64,000 nucleotides of DNA, taken from positions 1 through 64,000 of the forward strand of contig JAQGPC010000279.1 of NCBI GenBank assembly GCA_028293285.1, written 5' to 3'. Every line of letters starts with the position of its first letter. Within the stretch, counting starts at the first letter, position 1. This DNA is from Pedosphaera sp. (lineage in GTDB: Bacteria; Verrucomicrobiota; Verrucomicrobiia; Limisphaerales; Pedosphaeraceae). Below are positions 1 to 7,493 of this stretch, in pieces. Made by a program: the position numbers and the translations under genes. The notes below the pieces were generated by a model. That model was not told the origin of the DNA and did no database searches. It worked only from the letters and a program-made list of their open reading frames with translations.

Positions 1-652
1 TAAAATCAGTCACAAGAGAAACAGAGATGATTTTTAGATTGTCGCGGCTGGAATTGGGATCGGTGTCCGCCTGATATTCCTGCAGATTGGTCATGCCATC
101 TCCATCCGGATCAGCATTGGGATCCACGCCTGGCCCGCCAAAGTTCTGGTATTCCCAGGCAAAGGGGAGGCCATTGGTATCGGTCAGTCCTGGCGCGATA
201 ACGTCTGTTTGCACATAAGCCAGCGCATTGCTGAGACTGATCCAACCTACATTCGCGCCATAGGCGTAACCGCTGAGCTTGCCGGTTTGGAGGTCAATTT
301 TAGGAGCGCCCTGATTTTCAAAATTAATCCAACCGATGTTCGCGCCATAGGCATAGCCGCGCAGGTTGCCTTGTCCGTCATGATTGACGCCAAAATCCAG
401 CGGCGAACTGTTCTGATATTGTATGGCGTCAGCAGGCGAACCGGTGCCAAGATTAATCCAGCCCACATTTGCCGAATAGATGTACCCGGAGCAGACGTAT
501 TCACCAATGACTGCGCCGTTGGTCGTGTCACCGCGAAAGTTGATCCAGCCAAGGTTGGCCCCGTACGCATAACGGTTGCTCGCGTTTATCGTGGAGTCAG
601 CCCACGCTGGTGAGGCCAGCGCCAGTACGAGCAGCAAAATAATCTGTTTCAT
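1..652 (-). CDS. Secreted YGANxGWI-repeat protein, C-terminus cut by window edge
   Basis: This reading frame is open from an ATG at 652 to the window edge and so is missing from the ORF track. The protein starts MKQIILLLVLALASPAWA, a clear signal peptide. The mature part has four spaced copies of a motif like YAYGANLGWINF (YGAN/YSAN, then GWI), each about 35-45 residues apart. Near the visible end is an Asp/Asn-rich stretch (DPNADPDGDGMTNLQEY), which resembles a calcium-binding thrombospondin type 3 or dockerin-like loop. It lies 15 bases downstream of the beta-helix gene on the same strand, so the two are probably co-transcribed. Function is unknown; an exported surface protein is the likely role. 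The C-terminus lies outside the window. Confidence 0.75.
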   Translation of the reverse strand, partial: MKQIILLLVLALASPAWADSTINASNRYAYGANLGWINFRGDTTNGAVIGEYVCSGYIYSANVGWINLGTGSPADAIQYQNSSPLDFGVNHDGQGNLRGYAYGANIGWINFENQGAPKIDLQTGKLSGYAYGANVGWISLSNALAYVQTDVIAPGLTDTNGLPFAWEYQNFGGPGVDPNADPDGDGMTNLQEYQADTDPNSSRDNLKIISVSLVTDF

Positions 653-667
653 GGAAAAGGTTTCCGA

Positions 668-1651
668 TCAGAAATTGGCGAACGGATTGGTGGCCGTGGA
701 GGGGTCCTGGATGGGCGCGATACCAACGCCACTGGCTGGACTATAATTGCCCCCCGAATTTGCGGACGATGAATTGCGAATAACAACGTTGCCCGCGCCG
801 GCTGAGGTCTGGATGCCGATGCCAGTATTATTGCGAACCTGATTCCCATCCAATCGATTGTTGGTGGAAGTGGCCGCGATGGCCGTGCCGCCATTGCGGT
901 TGCAAATATTGTCCACAATCAGGCACTCGCCGCCGACAGAAATCCCAATGCCGGTGTTTTCCGTGACACTGCAACCTTTTACAATATTACGAAAACCAGT
1001 CTGTATGCCGGACGCATTGGCGCGCGCGGTGCAGTTCATGATAGTGCATCCATTTCCGGTAACGATACCAAAAACATTGGTGGTGAGAATGCAATCCTTG
1101 ATCAAGCAGCCATCTACTACAGAAATACCTTTCGTATTGGCAGCGGTGGTGCCCGTTATGGAGCAACCCAACACCTGGTTGGCGGAGCCGAGATACATGC
1201 CAACGCCATTTTCAGAAAGGCGAAGATTCTCAAAGCGGCTGTTGTAAATGGTAAGGGCATAAACTCCGCCGCCGCCCCAATTGCGAATCATACCATTGTA
1301 CACATAAATATTGGTGCGACTTGAGCCGCTGGTGATGCCAAAGCCAAATATATTTGTCTTGTTAAATCCACCATCAACGGTGAAACCGTTCAAATCAATC
1401 GTGACGTTGTCCGCACCGATGATGATTCCGGATTGCACAACCGCAGAGATCAGATTGGTGGTCACATAATAGGAGCCGGAGGTGCTGGCGGAGAATGGAA
1501 GTGAGGAGATGGGCGTGCGCGGCTCGATTTGGTCCAAGGTCTTCATGCTGGGAGCCGGGAAGGACGCCGGCGTGAGATTGCCTTGCGCCAGGCTTCTATC
1601 CAGCGTGAGGAAGAGGCCAAGGGCTAATAACGTGATTGCGCTCAATTTCAT
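668..1651 (-). CDS. Secreted parallel beta-helix (pectate-lyase-fold-like) protein
   Basis: The 327-residue protein begins with a signal peptide (MKLSAITLLALGLFLTLDRSLAQG). It then has a segment with SGSYYVTTNL, typical of a widespread family of secreted right-handed beta-helix proteins in Verrucomicrobiota and Planctomycetota. The rest consists of short repeats in which Asn, Gly, Ile and Val recur every 20-24 residues (for example GCTIMNCTARANASGIQTG), as expected for stacked coils of a beta-helix. No catalytic motif of a characterised polysaccharide lyase is visible, so binding or lyase activity is open. It is the first gene of a probable two-gene minus-strand unit with the YGANxGWI protein. 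Confidence 0.75.
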   Translation of the reverse strand: MKLSAITLLALGLFLTLDRSLAQGNLTPASFPAPSMKTLDQIEPRTPISSLPFSASTSGSYYVTTNLISAVVQSGIIIGADNVTIDLNGFTVDGGFNKTNIFGFGITSGSSRTNIYVYNGMIRNWGGGGVYALTIYNSRFENLRLSENGVGMYLGSANQVLGCSITGTTAANTKGISVVDGCLIKDCILTTNVFGIVTGNGCTIMNCTARANASGIQTGFRNIVKGCSVTENTGIGISVGGECLIVDNICNRNGGTAIAATSTNNRLDGNQVRNNTGIGIQTSAGAGNVVIRNSSSANSGGNYSPASGVGIAPIQDPSTATNPFANF

Positions 1652-1813
1652 ATCAATAATCTTTTAGAACAATTTGGGTTTGGAACTTCTTGTGACAATA
1701 CGAGTCCCCAATACGAGTAAAAAGGATTCGCGCTTGTGCAAAAGCAGCTTGGGTGCCAACCGTGGATTTGCAAGGTTTAATGTTCCGAGGCAGGCGTTTC
1801 CGTTGTTTACACC

Positions 1814-1829
1814 AGGCGGTAATCCGCCT
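1814..1829. repeat. Small GC-rich stem-loop, REP-like
   Basis: AGGCGG-TAAT-CCGCCT forms a perfect 6-bp stem with a 4-base loop in otherwise non-coding DNA, followed by TACCTTGCC. The layout resembles the stem-loop at 57675-57691. It is not followed by a T-run, so a terminator role is unlikely. Confidence 0.35.
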
Positions 1830-1901
1830 ACCTTGCCAGTCACCTGCGGTGAAACATCAATGCCGAAGGTGAGTTAACCAACAAGCGAAAGATAAATAAT
1901 C

Positions 1902-2024
1902 ATGGGCGATAAATCCCCTAAGTCAGTTCAGAAGAAGTCCTCACAGAAAGCCACGAAGTCCACGGCTGCGAATCAAAAGAAGAAGCAAAATACAGCCGCG
2001 TCATCCGCCAAGCCCAAGAAGTAG
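1902..2024 (+). CDS. Small Lys-rich basic protein (MGDKSPK type)
   Basis: This 40-residue ORF is too short for the ORF track. It reads MGDKSPKSVQKKSSQKATKS and continues in Lys, Ser, Ala and Gln to KPKK. Short proteins with the MGDKSPK start are, to my knowledge, common in Verrucomicrobiota and related phyla and are usually annotated as hypothetical. The composition suggests a disordered, very basic protein that could bind nucleic acid; that role is inference. A strong rho-independent terminator follows 30 bases after the stop, which supports a short independent transcript. No good Shine-Dalgarno sequence is visible (GCGAAAGATAAATAATC). Confidence 0.72.
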   Translation: MGDKSPKSVQKKSSQKATKSTAANQKKKQNTAASSAKPKK

Positions 2025-2054
2025 AGGCAAGTATCTTAAAGATACTGTTTGAAA

Positions 2055-2089
2055 GTGCGCTGCAGCCAGCAAGGCTCGCAGCGCTTTTT
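2055..2089 (+). terminator. Rho-independent terminator of the small basic protein gene
   Basis: GCGCTGC (2057-2063) pairs with GCAGCGC (2078-2084); AGCC/GGCT extends the stem after a one-base bulge, and a T-run (TTTTTA) follows. It lies 30 bases past the stop codon at 2024. Confidence 0.8.
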
Positions 2090-2115
2090 ATTGCGGGACA
2101 GACAATCACTAGGTA

Positions 2116-2340
2116 TTAATCAGTCGCTTTGCCCTTGCCACTGCCATGGTCCATGTTCACGAATTGTTTCGTCCCGGCGAAATAGCGGACAATGTTAAAT
2201 TTGCGAATCGGCTCTTTTTTCGCAATGTCGTAAGCGGTGTGCGTAGTCGCAAAATTTTTGCCTTCGCCAACATTTTTGGTCCATTGACCATTGTTGTTGA
2301 GGAATTCCAGGCTCTCTGCGTCTTCGATAAGAATGTTCAT
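2116..2340 (-). CDS. Hypothetical small protein (74 aa)
   Basis: The track ORF (142 aa) starts at 2544, but the convincing part begins at the internal ATG at 2340 (MNILIEDAESLEFL) and gives 74 residues. The upstream part reads like non-coding DNA (CRRS/RPLCS-type composition). The protein is charged, with an Asn-rich middle (NNNGQW) and a Gly/Lys tail (GSGKGKATD), and has no signal peptide or membrane segment. I do not recognise a domain. Similar short proteins starting MNILIEDAE seem to recur in Verrucomicrobiota, but I cannot verify that here. The next gene on this strand is the zinc-ribbon ORF upstream. Confidence 0.55.
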   Translation of the reverse strand: MNILIEDAESLEFLNNNGQWTKNVGEGKNFATTHTAYDIAKKEPIRKFNIVRYFAGTKQFVNMDHGSGKGKATD

Positions 2341-2497
2341 GGTCAAACATCCACCGGATTGACGGGCAATACAACAAACATCGCCAACAATCGGCCAGAG
2401 AGTTGTTTCAGGCACTATGGAACAATGCAGGCCCCGGTCCGTCCCCATGGAGCAAAGTGGCCGTAATCGACTTGGAGAGCGATAACGCCAATTGCCA

Positions 2498-2695
2498 TTA
2501 GAGCTTCTTTCGAAATTGCGCGGATGTTTTCTCTGCAGCTTCAAGTTTTGCGCGAAACTTCCGGGTATGAACGATGCCTTTGCAAAAGGGACAACTCACA
2601 ATGTCTTTCTTAAACCAGTTGAGGGGCTTAATAATTTCCTTCTTACATTTCGGGCAGGCGATCGCAAAAGGTTCGTTGCTAAACAGGTTATCCAT
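2498..2695 (-). CDS. Small zinc-ribbon protein
   Basis: Starting at the ATG at 2695 (MDNLFSNEPFAIACPKCKKE) the product is 65 residues; the 22 extra residues in the track ORF look non-coding. It holds two CxxC knuckles, CPKC and CPFC, about 20 residues apart. This is a classic rubredoxin-like zinc ribbon, followed by a basic, probably helical tail (TRKFRAKLEAAEKTSAQFRKKL). Such proteins may bind nucleic acid or partner proteins; no specific function can be assigned. It sits between the 74-aa hypothetical gene and the ABC permease on the same strand, about 100 bases downstream of the permease stop. Confidence 0.65.
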   Translation of the reverse strand: MDNLFSNEPFAIACPKCKKEIIKPLNWFKKDIVSCPFCKGIVHTRKFRAKLEAAEKTSAQFRKKL

Positions 2696-2796
2696 GGCTG
2701 CACTGTGGCATATGTAAATGAAAAGGCCAGCGACATTGTTCATTTGCACCCTGAAACCCACGCGTATGCAGTTTGAGCAAATGAAGGAGCGTGGCG

Positions 2797-4524
2797 CTAT
2801 TTAAGCGGGAAGTTGCGGGGAAGCCCGACGCGGCTGCGGAAGGGTTGATTCATGTCCCACTTTTTAAAGAGCGGATCGTTTGGACTGGGAATGGGCTCCT
2901 GCGCAATTTCGTGGAGATAGCGGATGATCAGATTGCGATATGCAGCGTCGCTGAGTTGTTTAGACTTCCGCCCGGCAAACAGGATGATTACGAAGAATGC
3001 AAAAATGAGGATAAAAATGAATTCCGTGACCGTGCCCCTGGGAAACTGGGCGGTGCCAAGGAAGTTCCCACGGATGTTGCGCAGGTTGAAAATGATCAAA
3101 ACCCATACGAAGGGAGTGCCCTGCGCTCGATAGACCGCATGGATGGGCCGCGCCGTATTCAGGGCCACCCACATGACCCGCGCCAGGCCGGACACGGAAC
3201 TGATGAGAGTCGCGACGATGAGACCCGACCAAAGCAAGAGGTAGCTGACTATGGCTAAACCGTTCCAGGAGCGGTTCAGCAAACCGGCGAGCATCATGAG
3301 GAGAAATAATGCGAGAATAATCAGGCGAACATATTTAAATTGTGCCCGGAGCGCGGCCAGTTGACCGGCCACAATTTCGGAGGAAGTAAGTGGTGTGGTG
3401 AGGAGCAGTTCCAGATTGCCGTCACGGCGGTCGTTGCCGATGCGTTGGGCCGCAGCGAGGAGCATTAGATAGTTGATCCCGAAAAGAAGCAGGATGGCAG
3501 TGAGAAAGTAAGTGGCGGAGTTAAGCCAATAATGTGGCCAGGCGGCCCAGCCAAGGAGCCAAAGGAGAATGATGACAGCGATGAATCCGTAGGCCAGCAG
3601 GACAGGGCGGCGGTCGCGTTGCACGAGCCATTGATAGGGATTTTGCCAGAGGAGGTATTCGCGCAGGGAAATGCGCCAGACAGGTGTGCCATGAATCCAA
3701 TTCTGAAAAATTCCGCGCCAACCGGTTTGACCGGTTGGCTGGAGAATAGTGCGCCAGTTATATTTCAGCAGGAGGGCGGCGAGCAGCAGGAAGAAAAAAG
3801 CCCACAAAAAAGTGATGCCGATGGTGGTCCAAAACAGGGCGGGTGTGGCTCCGCTGAAATTGGTGGCGACAAGGTATGGCCCATAAGCCGGGCTGAGGCA
3901 AAGCCAGGTGGATGCAAATGAGGCTTTGCCGGTGAGGAGTTCGCCCAGGTTGAAAGGGATGGGTATGGCGAAACTTACAACGACAATGAGAATGACAGCG
4001 AAGATGAAAGCGGCGCCGTCATCGGTGCAAAGGACGGAGGCGAGAACGCCAATGGCGACGACGAAAAGGAGCAGGGCGGGGAAACAGGCAAGGGTGGCGA
4101 GATAGAGATCGAGGGAAATGCCGCCGCTCAGGAACGGGATGGCCAAAAACGGGGCGAGCGCAAGGAGATCCCACGAAGCGATGAGGAGTCCGCCGAAGAG
4201 TTTGCCGGTGAACAATTCACCAGAGTTCATGCCGGTGAGATAAAGCAGTTCCAGCGTTTGATTGCGCCGCTCCTCGGAGAAGAGTTCGGCGCTGATACGG
4301 AGAGGCGGCAAGAGAGCAAGATAAAGCCCGATACAGAATAGAAATTTATGGAGGTTGCGCCCCCAGAATTGCGACTTGTCCACGAAAGAAAACATGAGGA
4401 AGAAAGCCACGAGGCCGGTGGCGAGCAGGGCGGTCTTGACATGGGACTTGAGCGCACCTCGCCTGCGGAGCGCCACGCGCAATTCGCGTTCAATTATCGG
4501 ATGCAGCAGCATGCCACCTTGCAT
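2797..4524 (-). CDS. ABC-2 type transporter permease
   Basis: This is a polytopic inner-membrane protein with two blocks of hydrophobic segments: about six near residues 30-260 and about six near 300-520. A cytosolic start (HPIIERELRVALRRRG) matches the usual N-terminus of ABC-2 permeases, as does the later block with DRRDGNLELLLTTPLTSSEI, resembling the ERERGTLELLLATPL segment of these proteins. The two blocks look like two fused permease halves. The track start at 4602 adds a poor N-terminus; the ATG at 4524, or the one at 4512 preceded by AAGGTGG, is more likely. No ATPase gene adjoins it; the only ABC ATPase in the window is 28 kb away (32043-32813). Substrate unknown. Confidence 0.8.
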   Translation of the reverse strand: MQGGMLLHPIIERELRVALRRRGALKSHVKTALLATGLVAFFLMFSFVDKSQFWGRNLHKFLFCIGLYLALLPPLRISAELFSEERRNQTLELLYLTGMNSGELFTGKLFGGLLIASWDLLALAPFLAIPFLSGGISLDLYLATLACFPALLLFVVAIGVLASVLCTDDGAAFIFAVILIVVVSFAIPIPFNLGELLTGKASFASTWLCLSPAYGPYLVATNFSGATPALFWTTIGITFLWAFFFLLLAALLLKYNWRTILQPTGQTGWRGIFQNWIHGTPVWRISLREYLLWQNPYQWLVQRDRRPVLLAYGFIAVIILLWLLGWAAWPHYWLNSATYFLTAILLLFGINYLMLLAAAQRIGNDRRDGNLELLLTTPLTSSEIVAGQLAALRAQFKYVRLIILALFLLMMLAGLLNRSWNGLAIVSYLLLWSGLIVATLISSVSGLARVMWVALNTARPIHAVYRAQGTPFVWVLIIFNLRNIRGNFLGTAQFPRGTVTEFIFILIFAFFVIILFAGRKSKQLSDAAYRNLIIRYLHEIAQEPIPSPNDPLFKKWDMNQPFRSRVGLPRNFPLK

Positions 4525-4704
4525 GGCGGAGATATTAAACTGACCACGACCAGGAAAGCGATTTATTATCTTTCCATGCGGGTTATTGCGAGAGGACGAC
4601 AATTTAAAAAATCGCAGCCTTGACGGGAACGGAAAAAATGAATGTTATTTCAGCTTCCACAGTCCCTTAATCGGATGATGAATGTTCGGCCAATAATGAA
4701 TAAT

Positions 4705-6063
4705 ATGAAAAAACAAATTTCTTTCTGGTTAACCAGCCTCTTGCTGCTGGTGACGATGCTGGCAGCGAACCCAAAAGCCGGGGCGGCACCGAAGCCGAAA
4801 CAGTTGCTGGTCGTGACCGTAACGAAGGGATTCCGGCATAGCTCGATTCCGACGGCGGAGAAGGTGCTGGGTGAATTGGCGCAGAAGTGCGGACAGTTCA
4901 CGGTCGATTATGTGCGGACGGATGCGGAAATGGCGCAGAAGATGACGCCGGAAGCATTGAAGAAATATGACGGCGTGGTGTTTGCCAGCACGACGGGGAT
5001 TCTGCCGTTGCCGGACAAACAAGGGTTTTTGGATTTCATCAAATCGGGCAAGGCCTTCATCGGAATGCATTCAGCGACAGACACATTTCACGGAACGAAT
5101 GGAATTGATCCTTACATTGACATGATTGGCGGGGAGTTCCTGACGCACCATGCGCAGGCGCAGGTGGAGTGTTTGAATGAAGACCCGAAGCACCCGGCGA
5201 CAAAAGACATCGGGAAATCTTATGTGGTGACGGACGAAATTTATATTCAGAAGAACTTTTTCCGGGACCGTGTGCACGGTTTGCTCTCGTTGGATAAACA
5301 TCCGAATTACGGAACACCGGGGGATTATCCGATTGCCTGGTGCAAGAAGTATGGCAAGGGGAATGTATTCTATACGGAGTTGGGCCATCGCGAAGACGTG
5401 TGGGAGAGCGCAGTTTACCAGGCGCATATTCTGGGCGGAATCAAATGGGCATTGGGATTGGAGAAGGGCGACGCTAAGCCGCAGGTTTATGGGGTGGAAA
5501 GCGAAGCGGGATTCAAGCCGCTGTTTAATGGGAAGGATTTGATGGGCTGGCATTTGCGGAACGCGAATGGTCGCGCAAGTTGGACGGTGGAGAAGGCGAT
5601 GCTGGTAAATCGTCTGGCGGATGAAGCGGGTAAAAATTTGGGCGGCAACGATCTCGTGAGCGATGAGAAGTTCCGCGACTTCACGGTGCGCTATGAATTC
5701 ATGGTGCCGACCAACAGCAACAGCGGGTTTTATTTGCGTGGACGGCATGAAATCCAAATCTTGGATGACTACGCCAAGGGCACGCCGGAGATGGGCGGGA
5801 ACGGGGCGATTTATCACATTGCGCCCGTGAGCCAATTTATTTCGAAGAAGCCGGGCGAATGGCAGACGGTGGAAGCGACGATGAAGGGGGATCGCGTGAC
5901 GGTGATTTTAAACGGCGTGAAAGTGCATGACAACGTCCTGGTGGACAAGCCGACGGGCAGTGAACTGGATGGGAATGTAAATGACCCCGGTTCGTTTATG
6001 TTGCAAGGAGATCATGGGCCGGTGGCGTTTCGGAATATGAGAGTCAAGGTGCTGAAGGATTAA
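4705..6063 (+). CDS. Secreted ThuA-like / DUF1080 (3-keto-disaccharide hydrolase-like) fusion
   Basis: From the ATG at 4705 the protein starts MKKQISFWLTSLLLLV, a signal peptide ending near AGAA; the track start at 4642 is upstream of it. Residues ~33-235 form a ThuA-like domain of the class I glutamine amidotransferase-like fold (VTVTKGFRHSS, then FIGMHSATDTFHG and FYTELGHREDVW). Residues ~255-450 form a DUF1080 domain (FKPLFNGKDLMGWHL at its start, NSGFYLRGRHEIQILD in the middle). DUF1080 proteins include hydrolases of 3-keto-glycosides, and ThuA-like proteins act in sugar metabolism. The Gfo/Idh/MocA oxidoreductase about 1.4 kb downstream fits a 3-keto-sugar pathway. The fusion is common in Verrucomicrobiota and Planctomycetota. 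Confidence 0.85.
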   Translation: MKKQISFWLTSLLLLVTMLAANPKAGAAPKPKQLLVVTVTKGFRHSSIPTAEKVLGELAQKCGQFTVDYVRTDAEMAQKMTPEALKKYDGVVFASTTGILPLPDKQGFLDFIKSGKAFIGMHSATDTFHGTNGIDPYIDMIGGEFLTHHAQAQVECLNEDPKHPATKDIGKSYVVTDEIYIQKNFFRDRVHGLLSLDKHPNYGTPGDYPIAWCKKYGKGNVFYTELGHREDVWESAVYQAHILGGIKWALGLEKGDAKPQVYGVESEAGFKPLFNGKDLMGWHLRNANGRASWTVEKAMLVNRLADEAGKNLGGNDLVSDEKFRDFTVRYEFMVPTNSNSGFYLRGRHEIQILDDYAKGTPEMGGNGAIYHIAPVSQFISKKPGEWQTVEATMKGDRVTVILNGVKVHDNVLVDKPTGSELDGNVNDPGSFMLQGDHGPVAFRNMRVKVLKD

Positions 6064-6098
6064 GAGAGTAAATGGTCCTTTAGCCCGAATGCCATCCC

Positions 6099-7388
6099 TT
6101 ACCATGGAATGGAATATTCCTTAATGACTTGCCCGTCTGGGTCGCTCTGCCAGGCTTTTTGCAATGTCCAGGCAGTGTTGCTGCCGGGGCGAACAAAAGT
6201 GTAATTGTAGGTGGAAGGTTCGTTGTTCTTTTTGCAGCGTAATGTGCGGGAGACCGGATAGGCTGGGGCATCCATTTCGCCAAGGTTCAAGGCTCCATGG
6301 ATCCAACCGTGATCGCCTTTGGCGAAGCCGGGCAGTTCCCCCTGCTTCAGCATTTTCCGCAATAATGCTTCCGGAGCACCTCCCGGCTGGGTGAAGTAAA
6401 GGTAGATTCTGAGTTGATTCTGAATTTCTTTAAGCGATCGGCCATACATGTCTTTGGCAGGGAGTGCATCGACATATTTGAAAAATTGTATCACATCCGG
6501 GTCACCATGCTCCCGGACATAAGTTTTGAAACGGGCGTTCACATCCCTGGGAGGTTTTCCGTCCAAATAACCAATTTCTTTGAGCACTTGGTTTGCTTGA
6601 GCGGCCACCGGCGTGAAGGTGGGCGTATTCTGGAATTGGGCCCATAAGGCATCCAAACTCCGGCCGGTGGTTTTGGAAAAAAACGCATCGGAATACGAAC
6701 CGCGGCGCAGTTCCGTGTGCAATTGGCGGATGACCTTCGGGCCGCAGGTGGCGTCGATATACAACAGGAAAGCGCCCATGCACGTATAACCCGAAATGTA
6801 ATGTGGATACTCCGCGGAACATTCCGCGCATTCCCAACCATTCGTGTAGCCCAACTTGAAGCGCACATAATCGGCCATGCCCTCCTCCCAATAAAAGGGG
6901 ATGCGGGCGCCGGTTTTATACTGTTGAGTCATGTGCGCCATCTCATGAATGAACACCTTGTCGAAGTTCGTGATATTGTTTCCGATCCAATTCTGTGCAG
7001 CCGGATTGTTGGTCAGGTAATCCGAATTGAGATAAATTTTTGCGCGACTCGCATACGTCTCGCCCGAGTTATGGGACTTGAGAGGTTTGAAAATGATGTC
7101 GAACTGTTGGGCCACTTTGGGAGCGTCATCCGGGAAGAGTGCGAGGATTTTGGGATAAAATTCGTTGCCGATCTGGCGGGCGTGTTCGGCCAACCCCGGT
7201 TGTTCCGGCGTGCCGCTGAACTTGACCTTGCGGACGGAATCGGCTCCATAGACAGGCAAACCGGTCAGCAATAAGAAAAAAAGAAGCCGCCAGCAGCAGA
7301 TCCGCGCAGGGGGCGAATGCAAAGCATGAAAAATAGTTGGGTTAGGTTCCATGGCTGCGTTTGACCAGACTTTTGAAGGAATGTTCAT
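6099..7388 (-). CDS. Secreted basic-secretory-protein (BSP) family metallopeptidase
   Basis: The hydrophobic stretch CCWRLLFFLLLTGLPVYGA is a signal peptide; the true start may be the ATG at 7352 (MEPNPTIF). The catalytic zinc site is visible as FIHEMAHMTQQY (HExxH at about residues 148-152). It is followed by WEEGMADYVRF, whose Glu and Asp fit the extended motif of the plant basic secretory protein family. ISGYTCMGAFLLYID also fits that family. The C-terminal third (about residues 270-429) is an extra region of unknown fold with a DGK linker, so the protein is longer than the ~230-residue BSP core. It probably acts outside the cytoplasm on protein substrates. It converges on the ThuA gene with no clear terminator between them. 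Confidence 0.8.
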   Translation of the reverse strand: MNIPSKVWSNAAMEPNPTIFHALHSPPARICCWRLLFFLLLTGLPVYGADSVRKVKFSGTPEQPGLAEHARQIGNEFYPKILALFPDDAPKVAQQFDIIFKPLKSHNSGETYASRAKIYLNSDYLTNNPAAQNWIGNNITNFDKVFIHEMAHMTQQYKTGARIPFYWEEGMADYVRFKLGYTNGWECAECSAEYPHYISGYTCMGAFLLYIDATCGPKVIRQLHTELRRGSYSDAFFSKTTGRSLDALWAQFQNTPTFTPVAAQANQVLKEIGYLDGKPPRDVNARFKTYVREHGDPDVIQFFKYVDALPAKDMYGRSLKEIQNQLRIYLYFTQPGGAPEALLRKMLKQGELPGFAKGDHGWIHGALNLGEMDAPAYPVSRTLRCKKNNEPSTYNYTFVRPGSNTAWTLQKAWQSDPDGQVIKEYSIPW

Positions 7389-7493
7389 TCTGGTGAATCC
7401 GAATGGGGTGTATCGTAATGCGTCATCAGCGATCTCAGGCTGGTATTATTGCTTGGTACGAGGCCCAACCAGTGTTAAATATCAAACCGCTTT

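Noticed and set aside
209-613. Plus-strand 134-aa ORF
   Set aside because: It is the antisense shadow of the YGANxGWI protein, whose minus-strand frame has a signal peptide and repeats and is open to the window edge.
1918-2109. Minus-strand 63-aa ORF
   Set aside because: It lies antisense to the small basic protein gene and its terminator, and its composition is that of a shadow.
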